Shown here in pieces: positions 1-8,347 of a stretch of 42,035 bases of DNA. Location of the stretch: the NCBI GenBank assembly GCA_937983545.1, contig CALJZP010000080.1, positions 1 to 42,035 of the forward strand, written 5' to 3'. The notes under the pieces are model-generated. The model searched no databases, was not told the DNA's origin, and saw nothing but the letters and a program-made list of their open reading frames with translations. Positions within the stretch are counted from its first letter, which is position 1. The number at the start of each line of letters is the position of its first letter. The translations under genes were made by a program, and so were the position numbers. Source of the DNA: an uncultured Azonexus sp. Lineage in GTDB: Bacteria; Pseudomonadota; Gammaproteobacteria; Burkholderiales; Rhodocyclaceae.

Positions 1-1
1 C

Positions 2-214
2 CCGCGCGTGCAATCCGTCTATCGCTGGCAGGGCAATGTCGAGTCGGCCGCCGAGATACCGCTGCTGATCAAGGCGACCACCCGCAATTACCCGGCCCTT
101 GAAGCCCGGATCAAGGCCCTGCATCCCTACGACGTGCCGGAAATCGTCGCCCTGCCGATCGCCCGCGGCCTGCCGGCCTATTTGAACTGGGTAGCCGCCG
201 AGACACACCAATGA
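2..214 (+). CDS. cutA: CutA divalent-cation tolerance protein, C-terminal part
   Basis: The gene enters from the left edge, so only the last 70 or so residues are present and the start lies outside the window. The visible part has the CutA core: SVYRWQG, then a central LLIKATTRNYPALEARI segment and the family-typical HPYDVPEIVALPI near the end. CutA proteins are small trimeric ferredoxin-fold proteins linked to copper tolerance; their molecular role is not settled. In other bacteria cutA often precedes the disulfide reductase gene dsbD, as it does here. The stop codon overlaps the dsbD start (ATGA), which points to co-translation in one operon. Confidence 0.9.
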   Translation, partial: PRVQSVYRWQGNVESAAEIPLLIKATTRNYPALEARIKALHPYDVPEIVALPIARGLPAYLNWVAAETHQ

Positions 215-1977
215 CCATCCGCGTTCTGCTTTTCCTGTTTTCGCTGCTCGTCCCGCTCGCCCATGCCGACGAGTTCCTCGATCCGGCCGTGGCCTTCAAG
301 CCTTCTGTCCGCGCCCTCGACGGACAGACCCTCGAAATCCGCTACGAAATCGCCAAGGGCTACTACCTCTATCGCGAGAAGTTCCGCTTCGCTGTCGACG
401 GCGACACGGCAACGCTCGGTGAGCCGGCTTTCCCCAAGGGCAAGGAAAAGGACGACGACACCTTCGGCAAGGTCGAGGTCTATTACAAGTCGGTCGCCAT
501 CCGCGTGCCGGTCGAGCGGAATGCCTCCGGACCGCTGACGCTCGATCTCAAGGTCACCGCCCAGGGCTGCGCCGATGCCGGCGTCTGCTACCCGCCACAA
601 ACCCAGCCGCTCAGCGTTATTCTGCCCGACCCGGCGACCACCCCGAGCGCAGCGGCGCCGACCGAAGCCGGCGAGGGCGACGAAAGCGGACTGATCGCCG
701 CCACGCTGAAGAACGCCGGCTTCTGGGCCATTCTCGCCTTCTTCTTCGTCGCCGGCCTCGGCTTGTCGCTGACCCCCTGCGTCTTCCCGATGATTCCCAT
801 CCTCTCCGGCATCATCGCCGGGCAGGGCCACAAGGCTTCGCACGCCCGCGGCTTTGCCCTGGCACTGGCCTACGTGCTGGGCATGGCCGTGACCTACGCC
901 GCCGCCGGCGTCGCCGCCGGACTGACCGGCACGCTGATCTCCAGCGCCCTGCAGAATGCCTGGGTACTCGGCGGCTTCGCGCTGGTCTTCGTCGTCCTCT
1001 CCTTCTCGATGTTCGGCTTCTACGAACTACAGCTGCCGACCGCGCTGCAGAGCAAGCTGTCGGAAGAATCGGGCCACCTGCAGGGCGGGCGCGGCATCGG
1101 CGTCTTCCTGATGGGCGCGCTGTCGGCGCTGATCGTCGGCCCCTGTGTCGCCGCGCCGCTCGCCGGGGCCTTGCTCTACATCGGCCAGACCGGCGATGCC
1201 GTGCTCGGCGGCACGGCGCTGTTCGTCATGGCGCTGGGCATGGGTGCGCCGCTGATCGCCGTCGGCGTCGCCGGCGGTTCCCTGCTGCCCAAGACCGGAC
1301 CGTGGATGGAAGGCGTCAAGAAGGCTTTCGGCGTGCTGTTGCTGGCCACTGCCGTCTGGCTGGTCTCCCCGGTCGTGCCGGCGGTCGCCAGCATGCTCGC
1401 CTGGGCGCTGCTGCTCATCGTGCCGGCCATCTACCTGCACGCCCTCGACCCGCTGCCGCCGCATGCCAAGGGTTGGCAACGTTTCTGGAAAGGCATAGGC
1501 ATCGTCATGCTGCTCACCGGTGCATCCCTGCTGATCGGCGCCCTGTCCGGCAGTCGCGATCCCTTGCAGCCGCTGGCCGGCCTGCGCGGCAACGCGGTCG
1601 CCGCCGAAACCAGGCACCTGCCTTTCACGCGCGTCGTTTCGGTGGCCGACCTGGAAGCGAAAATCGCCGCCGCCGGCAAGCCGGTGATGCTCGATTTCTA
1701 TGCCGACTGGTGCGTGTCATGCAAGGAAATGGAGAAATTCACCTTTTCCGACCCGGCGGTTCAGGCAAAACTGGCGGGGTACACCCTGCTGCAGGCCGAC
1801 GTGACCGCCAATTCGGATGACGACAAGGCCTTGCTGGCCCGCTTTGGCCTGTTCGGCCCACCCGGCATCATCTTTTTCGACGCCAGGGGCCAGGAAAACA
1901 AGACGGTTCGCGTCGTCGGCTTCCAGGACGCCGAGCACTTCATCAAATCGCTGCAAAAAACCGGCGCAACCGGCTAG
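211..1977 (+). CDS. dsbD: Thiol:disulfide interchange protein DsbD
   Basis: This 588-residue protein carries electrons from cytoplasmic thioredoxin across the inner membrane to periplasmic DsbC/DsbG and cytochrome c maturation. It begins with a signal peptide (about residues 1-19, ending LAHA). The periplasmic alpha domain follows, with two cysteines in CADAGVC. Next comes a membrane domain of about eight helices with the redox cysteines in LTPCVFPMIP and LIVGPCVAAP. A C-terminal periplasmic thioredoxin domain holds the active site WCVSC. Length and three-part order match the family. The start overlaps the cutA stop by four bases. The stop shares a CTAG with the stop of the opposing PAP2 gene, so there is no spacer between the two convergent genes. 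Confidence 0.97.
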   Translation: MTIRVLLFLFSLLVPLAHADEFLDPAVAFKPSVRALDGQTLEIRYEIAKGYYLYREKFRFAVDGDTATLGEPAFPKGKEKDDDTFGKVEVYYKSVAIRVPVERNASGPLTLDLKVTAQGCADAGVCYPPQTQPLSVILPDPATTPSAAAPTEAGEGDESGLIAATLKNAGFWAILAFFFVAGLGLSLTPCVFPMIPILSGIIAGQGHKASHARGFALALAYVLGMAVTYAAAGVAAGLTGTLISSALQNAWVLGGFALVFVVLSFSMFGFYELQLPTALQSKLSEESGHLQGGRGIGVFLMGALSALIVGPCVAAPLAGALLYIGQTGDAVLGGTALFVMALGMGAPLIAVGVAGGSLLPKTGPWMEGVKKAFGVLLLATAVWLVSPVVPAVASMLAWALLLIVPAIYLHALDPLPPHAKGWQRFWKGIGIVMLLTGASLLIGALSGSRDPLQPLAGLRGNAVAAETRHLPFTRVVSVADLEAKIAAAGKPVMLDFYADWCVSCKEMEKFTFSDPAVQAKLAGYTLLQADVTANSDDDKALLARFGLFGPPGIIFFDARGQENKTVRVVGFQDAEHFIKSLQKTGATG

Positions 1978-2648
1978 ATTTCTCTTTTCGGCGCCGTGCG
2001 CAACGCATGGCGCAAGCCGGACAGGCCGAAAGCGAAGCCGACGACAGCCCCGGCGATTACGTCGAGCACCACATGCTGACGCGTCGCGATCGTCGACCAC
2101 AGGATGGCCAGGCAATGCAGCCAGCTCAACCAGCCTACGACGGACGGCGCGCCGACACTTGCGAATACCCGCCCCAGCCAGACCGCAGCGAATACCGCCG
2201 AGGCGACATGCAACGATGGGCAGGCATTGCCGCCGGTATCGACATCCTTGATGACCGCCATTTCCGGGTACAACGACCAGTCAATGCCGGCCGGCGGCAC
2301 GCCGCTCGGCAACCACCAGAAGATGCCCAGGCAGAGCAGGCACATCATCGCCATCCACAAGCCGAACAGCAGCATGGCGCGAATGTCCTTCATGCAGGCG
2401 ACCGGCAGTGAGGCATAGATCCAGAGCGAGGCGTAGAACGGAAAAGCCAGCGAGGTGACCGGTATCGCCGTGTCCAGCCAGGTCAGCGGCATCACGGTGA
2501 CCGGATTCAACGGGTTGCGCAGGATGGCGAAATAGGCCCAGAAGAAGATCACCATGAACGCCGCCGTACCCAATGCCTTGAGCGGCCACAGGGTATATAT
2601 CCGGGCGGCAATCTGGCGATACCAGGGTAATTCGCGAAACAGATGCAT
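1974..2648 (-). CDS. PAP2-family membrane phosphatase
   Basis: A 224-residue integral membrane protein with about six hydrophobic segments and the acid-phosphatase signature split as in the PAP2 family: CPSLHVASA near the middle of the C-terminal half (SxxxH-type motif) and TRQHVVLDVIAG (SRxxHxxxD-type motif). Members dephosphorylate phosphatidic acid, undecaprenyl diphosphate or related lipid phosphates at the membrane. The ATG at 2648 was chosen because the reading frame upstream crosses the ACP and ketosynthase genes on the other strand and is only a shadow. It is transcribed away from the aryl polyene operon from the same gap and could act on a lipid carrier of that pathway, but this is inference; it may be unrelated. 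Confidence 0.85.
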   Translation of the reverse strand: MHLFRELPWYRQIAARIYTLWPLKALGTAAFMVIFFWAYFAILRNPLNPVTVMPLTWLDTAIPVTSLAFPFYASLWIYASLPVACMKDIRAMLLFGLWMAMMCLLCLGIFWWLPSGVPPAGIDWSLYPEMAVIKDVDTGGNACPSLHVASAVFAAVWLGRVFASVGAPSVVGWLSWLHCLAILWSTIATRQHVVLDVIAGAVVGFAFGLSGLRHALRTAPKREI

Positions 2649-2755
2649 CGGTGGCTCGGCGGCAGTCGGAAAGGAGGAGGTGCGGCGGTATGGTAGCAAA
2701 TCGGCCGACGCGCTGCCGGACCCATGGGCAAAGCACCACACTCCGGGGCAAGTCT

Positions 2756-2783
2756 TTGGAAAACATGGGCTTTCAGCTAAAAT
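2756..2783 (+). promoter_or_regulatory. Putative sigma70 promoter of the first aryl polyene operon
   Basis: TTGGAA at 2756-2761 and TAAAAT at 2778-2783 are separated by 16 bases and match the -35 (4 of 6) and -10 (5 of 6) hexamers. The predicted transcript start, about 2789-2792, nearly coincides with the ATG of the first ACP gene at 2793, and no Shine-Dalgarno sequence is visible there. The message may therefore be leaderless. Visual match only. Confidence 0.45.
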
Positions 2784-2792
2784 CGCGAACCT

Positions 2793-3032
2793 ATGGATTC
2801 CATTGGCCTGATTCGCGAATTTCTCAAAGACCGCCTTGGCGTCGCGCCCGACACCGTCGTGCCGGAAGCGCCGTTGGCTGACCTCGGCGTCGACTCGCTG
2901 ATGATGCTCGAGCTGATGTTCGAATTCGAGGATCGCTTCAACATCAAGCTGTCCAGCGACCTGAAGACTCCCCAGACCGTCGGCGAAATGGTCGCCTTGA
3001 TGGACGGGTTGATTGCCAGCCAGAAGAGCTGA
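2793..3032 (+). CDS. Acyl carrier protein (aryl polyene pathway, ACP 1)
   Basis: A 79-residue acidic ACP with the phosphopantetheine attachment serine at residue 35 in LGVDSLMMLE. It should carry the aryl starter or growing polyene chain as a thioester in the cytoplasm. It is the first gene of a run in which nearly every neighbour overlaps or touches the next; the ketosynthase starts three bases after its stop. Aryl polyene clusters normally encode two ACPs, and the second lies just beyond the ketosynthase. The ATG at 2793 lacks an obvious ribosome binding site and sits close behind a promoter-like sequence. Identification as ACP is firm; which of the two carries which intermediate cannot be told from sequence. 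Confidence 0.92.
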   Translation: MDSIGLIREFLKDRLGVAPDTVVPEAPLADLGVDSLMMLELMFEFEDRFNIKLSSDLKTPQTVGEMVALMDGLIASQKS

Positions 3033-3035
3033 GCC

Positions 3036-4292
3036 ATGACGAAGCGGCGGGTAGCGATCACTGGCCTCGGGCTGGTCAGTCCTTATGGCGGCGACCTCGC
3101 TGACTTCTTCGCCCGCCTGAGCACCGGCGAATCGGCCATCCGCTACCTGCTGACCGACGATCTGCCGCGCCCGCTGTCCATTCCCTTTGTCAGCTGCCCT
3201 GCTTTCGACCCGGATGCCGCGCTCGGCCGGCCGCTGGCCTCGATGATGGATCGCTTCGCCCAGCTCGGCATGGCTGCCGCGTTCAGTGCCTGGGACGATG
3301 CCGGCCTGCCGCGCAAGCGCGAAGACGATGCCGAACCGCGTGACACCTGGGGCGTTTCCTGGGGTACGGCGCTGGGCGGTACGCTGGCCTATGAGAAGGG
3401 CTATCGCGAACTGTGGCAGAAGGGCCGCGAGCGCCTGTCGCCGCTCGCTGTCGTGCTCGGCATGAACAATGCGGCCAATGCCCACATCTCGATCCAGCTC
3501 GGGCTGGGCGGCATCAGCCAGAGCCATACCGTGGCCTGCGCCTCGTCGGCCATCGCCATTGGCGAAGCCTTCCGCCGCGTCCGATCGGGCGAAGCGACCA
3601 TCATGGTCACCGGCGGCTCCGACGTGCCGCAAGCCTACGGCGTCGCCCGCGCCTGGGAAGCCCTGCGTGTCATGGCCCCCGGCGATGCCGACAGCTCGCC
3701 GTTCGCCTGCCGGCCGTTCGCGGCCGACCGTCGCGGCCTGGTGCTGGGCGAGGGCGGTGCCTCGCTGGTGCTCGAGGACTGGGACCATGCCGTCGCCCGC
3801 GGCGCCCGTATCCACGGCGAAATCGTCGGCTACGGCACCAGTTGCGACCACAGCCACCTGGTTCGCCCGGAAGTCGAAGGCCAGGTCCGCGCCCTCAACC
3901 TGACGCTGGCCGACGCCGGACTGATGCCCGACGACATCGACTACATCAATGCCCACGGCACCGCCACGGCCGAAGGCGACCCGGTCGAAGTCGGCGCCCT
4001 GAAAGCCATTTTCGGCGACCGCGCCGGGCAGCTGGCGGTCAGCGCCACCAAATCGATGCACGGCCATCTGCTCGGCGCCGCCGGCGCCATCGAGGCCATC
4101 GCCACCGTGCTCACCCTGCGCGAGCAGATCGTCCCGCCGACGGCCAATCTCGAAAACAATCTCGATCCGGCCTGTACCGGCGTCGATCATGTGACCGCCG
4201 GTCGCCGCCAGACGCTGCGCGCCGCGCTCTCCAATTCCTTTGCCTTCGGCGGCAGCAACGCGGTCCTAGCCTTCCGCGCCGTCGCCCCGTAA
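3036..4292 (+). CDS. Beta-ketoacyl-ACP synthase (KS 1)
   Basis: A 418-residue FabF-like condensing enzyme with a complete catalytic set: nucleophile Cys168 in VACASSA, His307 in NAHGTAT, and Lys339/His344 in KSMHGHLLGAAG, plus the C-terminal NSFAFGGSNA loop. It should catalyse decarboxylative condensation of malonyl-ACP with an acyl chain. It sits between two ACP genes, the usual signature of an aryl polyene or related type II polyketide locus rather than of housekeeping fatty acid synthesis. A second complete ketosynthase and a chain-length-factor-like partner lie at 20.8-22.8 kb. Which ketosynthase pairs with the partner is unknown. This one may be the initiating or accessory enzyme. Confidence 0.93.
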   Translation: MTKRRVAITGLGLVSPYGGDLADFFARLSTGESAIRYLLTDDLPRPLSIPFVSCPAFDPDAALGRPLASMMDRFAQLGMAAAFSAWDDAGLPRKREDDAEPRDTWGVSWGTALGGTLAYEKGYRELWQKGRERLSPLAVVLGMNNAANAHISIQLGLGGISQSHTVACASSAIAIGEAFRRVRSGEATIMVTGGSDVPQAYGVARAWEALRVMAPGDADSSPFACRPFAADRRGLVLGEGGASLVLEDWDHAVARGARIHGEIVGYGTSCDHSHLVRPEVEGQVRALNLTLADAGLMPDDIDYINAHGTATAEGDPVEVGALKAIFGDRAGQLAVSATKSMHGHLLGAAGAIEAIATVLTLREQIVPPTANLENNLDPACTGVDHVTAGRRQTLRAALSNSFAFGGSNAVLAFRAVAP

Positions 4293-4309
4293 ATCCCGGA
4301 AATCCCGTC

Positions 4310-4582
4310 ATGTCGCAAGCAGCCATCGAAGCCCTGTTGCCGGAAGTCGCCGAATTGATCGTATCGGCCCTCAATCTCGACCTCGCCCCCGGCGAAATCG
4401 AAGCCGACGCCCCCTTGTTCGGCGACGGTCTGGGCCTCGACTCGATCGACGTCCTCGAAGTCGCGCTCGTCGTTTCCAAACGTTACGGCGTCCAGCTCAA
4501 GTCGGATAACGAGGACAACATCCGCATCTTTTCGTCGCTGCGCGCCCTGACCACCTACATCGCCAGCCAGCGAACCCAATGA
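4310..4582 (+). CDS. Acyl carrier protein (aryl polyene pathway, ACP 2)
   Basis: A 90-residue ACP with attachment serine at residue 45 in GLGLDSIDVLEVAL. The preceding LFGDG and the longer N-terminus make it distinct from the first ACP, as in characterised aryl polyene systems where two ACPs divide starter loading and extension. The ATG at 4310 was chosen because it begins the conserved part 17 bases after the ketosynthase stop; the same frame runs far upstream through the ketosynthase only as a shadow. The stop overlaps the start of the following membrane protein (ATGA), implying translational coupling. Confidence 0.93.
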   Translation: MSQAAIEALLPEVAELIVSALNLDLAPGEIEADAPLFGDGLGLDSIDVLEVALVVSKRYGVQLKSDNEDNIRIFSSLRALTTYIASQRTQ

Positions 4583-5244
4583 CGATCACCCCGGCCCAGC
4601 TGCTGCGCGGCCTGGCCGTACTCGTCTTTCTCGTCGCCTGGGCACTACTCGCCCACTACGGTACGGCCGGCGACAGCTCTCCGGATCTGTCAGTGCTGCT
4701 CGGCGTGTCGCCGATTGTCGCGGCGGTCGGCCTGCTGTTCTGGCGTACCCGCCACCCGCTGCTGGCCGGCGGCGGCAACCTGTTGCTGCTCGGCAGCCTG
4801 ATCTGGCTGTGGCCGACCCTGCGCCTGAACGTTCCGCTGGTCTTTTTCATCCAGCACCTCGGCACCAATCTGGCGCTCGCCACCCTGTTCGGGCGCAGCC
4901 TGTTCGGCGACGGCGAGGCCCTGATCACCCAACTCGCCCGCGCGGTTTATCACGGCAAGATTTCCGAACGAAAACGGATCTACACCCGGCAAGCCACCAT
5001 CGCCTGGACACTGTTCTTCCTGACCAACGCCCTGATTTCCGCCGTGCTCTGGCTGTTTGCCCCGCAATCGGCGTGGTCGGTCTTCGCCAACCTGCTGTCC
5101 TTCCCGCTGCTCGTCTGCATGTTCGTTGCCGAACACATCTGGCGAATGTGTGCGCTGCCGCCCGAGGAAAGGCCGAGCATCGCCCAGGTCGCCCGGGCCT
5201 ATCGCATGCACGGCAAGCAGACTCCGCCAGCCAATCCGTCATGA
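4579..5244 (+). CDS. COG4648-type inner membrane protein of the aryl polyene cluster
   Basis: A 221-residue protein with about six hydrophobic segments (around residues 8-27, 38-56, 60-80, 86-106, 138-160 and 165-186) and a short polar C-terminal tail. It resembles the COG4648 membrane protein (ApeG type) that lies between the second ACP and the AMP-ligase in aryl polyene operons. Its biochemical role is not established; a scaffold or lipid-handling role at the inner membrane is a guess. It overlaps both neighbours by four bases. The assignment rests on topology and position more than on a diagnostic motif. Confidence 0.8.
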   Translation: MTITPAQLLRGLAVLVFLVAWALLAHYGTAGDSSPDLSVLLGVSPIVAAVGLLFWRTRHPLLAGGGNLLLLGSLIWLWPTLRLNVPLVFFIQHLGTNLALATLFGRSLFGDGEALITQLARAVYHGKISERKRIYTRQATIAWTLFFLTNALISAVLWLFAPQSAWSVFANLLSFPLLVCMFVAEHIWRMCALPPEERPSIAQVARAYRMHGKQTPPANPS

Positions 5245-6581
5245 ACCTTGTGCCGCTGCTCGCCCATGACGACCTTGCAGCCGTCTTCGCGTGGCGTTCG
5301 GATGGCCCGGTCAGCGTCGGCGACTATCTGGCGGATGTCCATGCACTGGCCGAACAATTGCCGGCTGCCGGCTACCTGCTCAACCTGTGCCACGACCGCT
5401 ACCGCTTCGCCGTCGGTTTCGCCGCCGGCTTGCTGTGCGGCATGACCAGCCTGCAACCGTCCTCGCAATCGCCGGAAACCTTCCGCCGCCTGCGGGACGA
5501 CTATCCCGCGCTGCTCGCCCTGTGCGACGGATCGACCGATACGCAGGACCTGCCGCGCTTCGATTTTCCCGAACTCGCCGGCGAGCGGAACACGGTATCC
5601 GACATCCCGTGCATTCCGGCCGAACACCTGGCCGCCATCCTGTTCACCTCCGGCTCGACCGGCCTGCCGCAGGCGCAGCGCAAGACCTGGGGCAAGCTGG
5701 CGCAGAACGGCCGGGCCGAAGCCGTCGCCCTGGGGCTCGACATCAAGCCGCATGTGCTGGTCGGTACCGTCCCGGTCCAGCACAGCTACGGCTTCGAATC
5801 GACCTTCCTGCTCGCCCTGCACGGCGGTTGCGCCTTCTGGGCCGGCAAGCCGTTCTATCCGCAGGACATCGTCGCCGCGCTGGCGGCCGTGCCGCAACCC
5901 CGCCTGCTGGTCACCACACCCTTCCATCTCTCGGCACTGCTGGCCTCGGGGATCGAGCTGCCGGCCATCGACATCCTGCTTTCGGCGACCGCACCGTTAT
6001 CGACGACGCTGGCCGCCGAAGCCGAAAGCCGTACCGGCGCCCCGATGCTGGAAATCTACGGCTCCACGGAATCCGGCCAGCTGGCCAGCCGGCGCACCAC
6101 CGACGGCACGACCTGGACCCTGCTGCCCGGTGTGCGACTGGAACAGGAGGGTGACGACACCGTCGCCTGCGACGGCCACGTCGAAGGACGTGTCACCTTG
6201 TCCGACGTCATCGAACTGCTGCCCGACAACCGTTTTCTGCTCCACGGTCGCCATGCCGACCTGATCAACATTGCCGGCAAGCGCACCTCGCTGGCCTACC
6301 TGAACCACCAGCTCGGGGCGGTTCCCGGTGTCGTCGACGGCGCCTTCTTCCTGCCCGACGAGGAAGGGCCGGACGGCATCACCCGCCTGACCGCCTTCGT
6401 CGTTGCCCCCGGACTGACGGCACGGCAGATCACCGTCGCGTTGCGCGAACGGATCGAGGCCATTTTCCTGCCGCGCCCGCTGGTGCTGGTCGACAAGCTG
6501 CCGCGCAACAGCACCGGCAAGCTGCCACGCAACGACCTGCAGGCCCTGTACGCCGAAAGGGTAGGGCATGGCCGAGGCTGA
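5241..6581 (+). CDS. AMP-dependent aryl-ACP ligase (ApeH-like)
   Basis: A 446-residue member of the ANL adenylating superfamily. Visible core motifs are the phosphate loop LFTSGSTGLPQ, the A5-type EIYGSTESGQ, the hinge region LLHGRHADLINIAGKR and the terminal catalytic lysine in NSTGKLPRN. In aryl polyene systems this enzyme activates 4-hydroxybenzoate or a related aromatic acid with ATP and loads it on an ACP. The ATG at 5241 overlaps the previous stop, and the next gene begins 14 bases before this one ends. It is somewhat shorter than stand-alone acyl-CoA synthetases, as is usual for this subgroup. Substrate choice cannot be read from the sequence, but a chorismatase able to supply hydroxybenzoate is encoded at 29.4-30.4 kb. 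Confidence 0.9.
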   Translation: MNLVPLLAHDDLAAVFAWRSDGPVSVGDYLADVHALAEQLPAAGYLLNLCHDRYRFAVGFAAGLLCGMTSLQPSSQSPETFRRLRDDYPALLALCDGSTDTQDLPRFDFPELAGERNTVSDIPCIPAEHLAAILFTSGSTGLPQAQRKTWGKLAQNGRAEAVALGLDIKPHVLVGTVPVQHSYGFESTFLLALHGGCAFWAGKPFYPQDIVAALAAVPQPRLLVTTPFHLSALLASGIELPAIDILLSATAPLSTTLAAEAESRTGAPMLEIYGSTESGQLASRRTTDGTTWTLLPGVRLEQEGDDTVACDGHVEGRVTLSDVIELLPDNRFLLHGRHADLINIAGKRTSLAYLNHQLGAVPGVVDGAFFLPDEEGPDGITRLTAFVVAPGLTARQITVALRERIEAIFLPRPLVLVDKLPRNSTGKLPRNDLQALYAERVGHGRG

Positions 6582-6873
6582 ATTCCACTGGACCGTGCCG
6601 GTCGACCACCCGGCTTTTCCCGGGCATTTCCCCGGCCGCCCGATTGTCCCCGGCGTCGTCCTGCTCGACCGCGCCATCCTGTTCGCCGAGGAAATGCTCG
6701 GGCGCCCGGGTCTAGCCTGGCAGGTCGGCAATGCCAAGTTCTTCAGCCCGGTCGGCCCGGAGGAAGCACTCACTTTCTTGCTGAATCAAAAAACAAGCGG
6801 AGCGATTGCCTTTACGGTACGAGCCGGCGATCGTGACGTCGCCGCCGGCAGCCTGACGCCCCCCGCGCCATGA
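6568..6873 (+). CDS. Small hot-dog 3-hydroxyacyl-ACP dehydratase (ApeI-like)
   Basis: A 101-residue single hot-dog domain with the FabZ/FabA signature HPAFPGHFPGRPIVPGV; the likely catalytic histidine is His20. The acidic residue that FabZ carries on the next helix appears as Asp34 in PGVVLLDRA, where FabZ has Glu. In reconstituted aryl polyene synthesis two dehydratases of different subtypes cooperate; the second candidate is at 22.8-23.3 kb. It would remove water from the beta-hydroxyacyl-ACP to give the conjugated double bond. The start overlaps the ligase gene by 14 bases and the stop overlaps the following acyltransferase by four bases. Confidence 0.88.
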   Translation: MAEAEFHWTVPVDHPAFPGHFPGRPIVPGVVLLDRAILFAEEMLGRPGLAWQVGNAKFFSPVGPEEALTFLLNQKTSGAIAFTVRAGDRDVAAGSLTPPAP

Positions 6874-7781
6874 GCCAGGAAAAGCCCGCCGAAGCCGCGT
6901 GGCTGCGCCAGCAGGAACGCAGCAACCTCGCCATCCTCAAACTGATGGTATGGATATCGCTGACCTTCGGCCGCGCCATCGGCCGCCTCGTGCTGCTCGG
7001 CATCGCCGCCTATTTCGTGCTGTTCTCGCCCAAGGCCCGCCGCTTCAGCCGCAATTACCTGCACCGGGCGCTGGGTCGCTGGGCTGAATGGTCGGACGGA
7101 TTTCGCCACGTTTTCAGTTTCGCGAGCACCATCCACGACCGGATCTACCTGCTCAACGACCGTTTCGACCTGTTCGACATCGAGGTGATCGGCGCCGAAG
7201 CGGTCAATGAAGCCGCCCGAACCCATCCCGGCGCGCTGCTCATCGGTGCCCACCTGGGCAGTTTCGAAGTGCTGCGCGCCGTCGGCCGGGGCAGGGAAGG
7301 GCTGCCGGTGGCGATGCTGATGTACGAGGAAAACGCCCGCAAGATCAACACCACGCTGGAAGCCATCAACCCGGCGGCCAGCCAGGACATCATTCCGCTC
7401 GGCCGCATGGATTCGATGCTGCAGGCCCGCGACAAGCTCGACGCCGGCTACGCGGTAGGCATACTGGCCGACCGCAGCCTGAGCCACGACGCGACGATCG
7501 ACTGCCTTTTCCTCGGCCAACCGGCTCCCTTCCCGCTCGGACCCTGGCGCATGGCAGCCATGCTGCGCCGGCCGGTCTTCTTCATGACCGGGCTCTACCT
7601 CGGCGGCAACCGCTACCAGCTGCATTTCGAGCCGCTGGCCGATTTTTCGGATACGCCGCGCGAGGAGCGCGACGCAGCGATTCGCGCAGCCATGCAGCAC
7701 TACGCCGACCGTCTGACGCATTATTGCCGGCAGGCCCCGTACAACTGGTTCAACTTCTTCGATTTCTGGCAGAAAAAATGA
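6870..7781 (+). CDS. LpxL/HtrB-family acyltransferase
   Basis: A 303-residue protein with a hydrophobic helix near residues 25-52 and the lysophospholipid-acyltransferase HX4E motif in GAHLGSFE (His128, Glu133). Later blocks such as ADRSLSHDA and FPLGPWRMA fit the LpxL/LpxM lipid A acyltransferase superfamily. It should use an acyl-ACP donor at the cytoplasmic face of the inner membrane. Inside this operon the natural guess is transfer of the aryl polyene chain, or a companion fatty acid, to a lipid or sugar acceptor. In enterobacterial clusters the acyltransferase is often fused to a glycosyltransferase; here it stands alone and a separate GT2 gene lies at 27 kb. Both ends overlap neighbours by four bases. 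Confidence 0.88.
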   Translation: MSQEKPAEAAWLRQQERSNLAILKLMVWISLTFGRAIGRLVLLGIAAYFVLFSPKARRFSRNYLHRALGRWAEWSDGFRHVFSFASTIHDRIYLLNDRFDLFDIEVIGAEAVNEAARTHPGALLIGAHLGSFEVLRAVGRGREGLPVAMLMYEENARKINTTLEAINPAASQDIIPLGRMDSMLQARDKLDAGYAVGILADRSLSHDATIDCLFLGQPAPFPLGPWRMAAMLRRPVFFMTGLYLGGNRYQLHFEPLADFSDTPREERDAAIRAAMQHYADRLTHYCRQAPYNWFNFFDFWQKK

Positions 7782-8347
7782 TCAAACGACTATTCGGCTG
7801 CATTTTCCTGCTCGCCTTGGCCATTCCGGCCAGCGCCGCTTTCGATATCGGCCAGCTGATGGGCGAACTGGCCAAGCACAAGGGCGGACGCGCCAAATTT
7901 GTCGAGAAAAAATATCTCGCCATCCTCGACAAACCGGTGGTGTCCACCGGGGAAATGACCTACACCGCGCCCGACCGTCTGGAAAAACGGACGTTGACCC
8001 CGAAAGTCGAGACCTTGCTGCTCGACAAGGACATCCTGTCCATCGAGCGCGAAAAGCAGAAACTGAGCATCAACCTGGCCAACCAGCCGGAGGCGCTGGC
8101 CTTCGTCGACAGCATCCGCGGTACGCTGTCCGGCAACCGGGCGGCGCTGGAAAAAAATTATGCCCTGCATCTGGCGGGCAATGCTGACAAGTGGGTGCTT
8201 ACACTCCTGCCCAGCGACCAGAAAATTGCCAGCATGGTCCAGCGCATCACGGTGACCGGCAGCAAGAATCAGGTGCGCGTCATTGAATACCTGCAGGCCG
8301 ATGGCGACCGCGCGGTTCTCAACATCGACCCGATCGACGCCAAATGA
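7778..8347 (+). CDS. LolA-like periplasmic outer-membrane lipoprotein carrier
   Basis: A 189-residue secreted protein with a signal peptide (MIKRLFGCIFLLALAIPASA) followed by a LolA/LolB-like body: FVEKKYLAILDKPVVSTGEM and KVETLLLDKD match the early strands of that half-barrel fold. LolA-like proteins of aryl polyene loci (ApeL type) are thought to carry a lipid-linked product across the periplasm. The ATG at 7778 was chosen because it begins the signal peptide and overlaps the preceding stop (ATGA). Its stop also overlaps the MMPL exporter gene, the same pairing seen in aryl polyene clusters elsewhere. Confidence 0.88.
   Translation: MIKRLFGCIFLLALAIPASAAFDIGQLMGELAKHKGGRAKFVEKKYLAILDKPVVSTGEMTYTAPDRLEKRTLTPKVETLLLDKDILSIEREKQKLSINLANQPEALAFVDSIRGTLSGNRAALEKNYALHLAGNADKWVLTLLPSDQKIASMVQRITVTGSKNQVRVIEYLQADGDRAVLNIDPIDAK

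Noticed and set aside
1974-4190. Reading the PAP2 protein as a 738-residue fusion
   Set aside because: The extra N-terminal 514 residues are the antisense of the ACP and ketosynthase genes; the ATG at 2648 gives a normal-length PAP2 protein.
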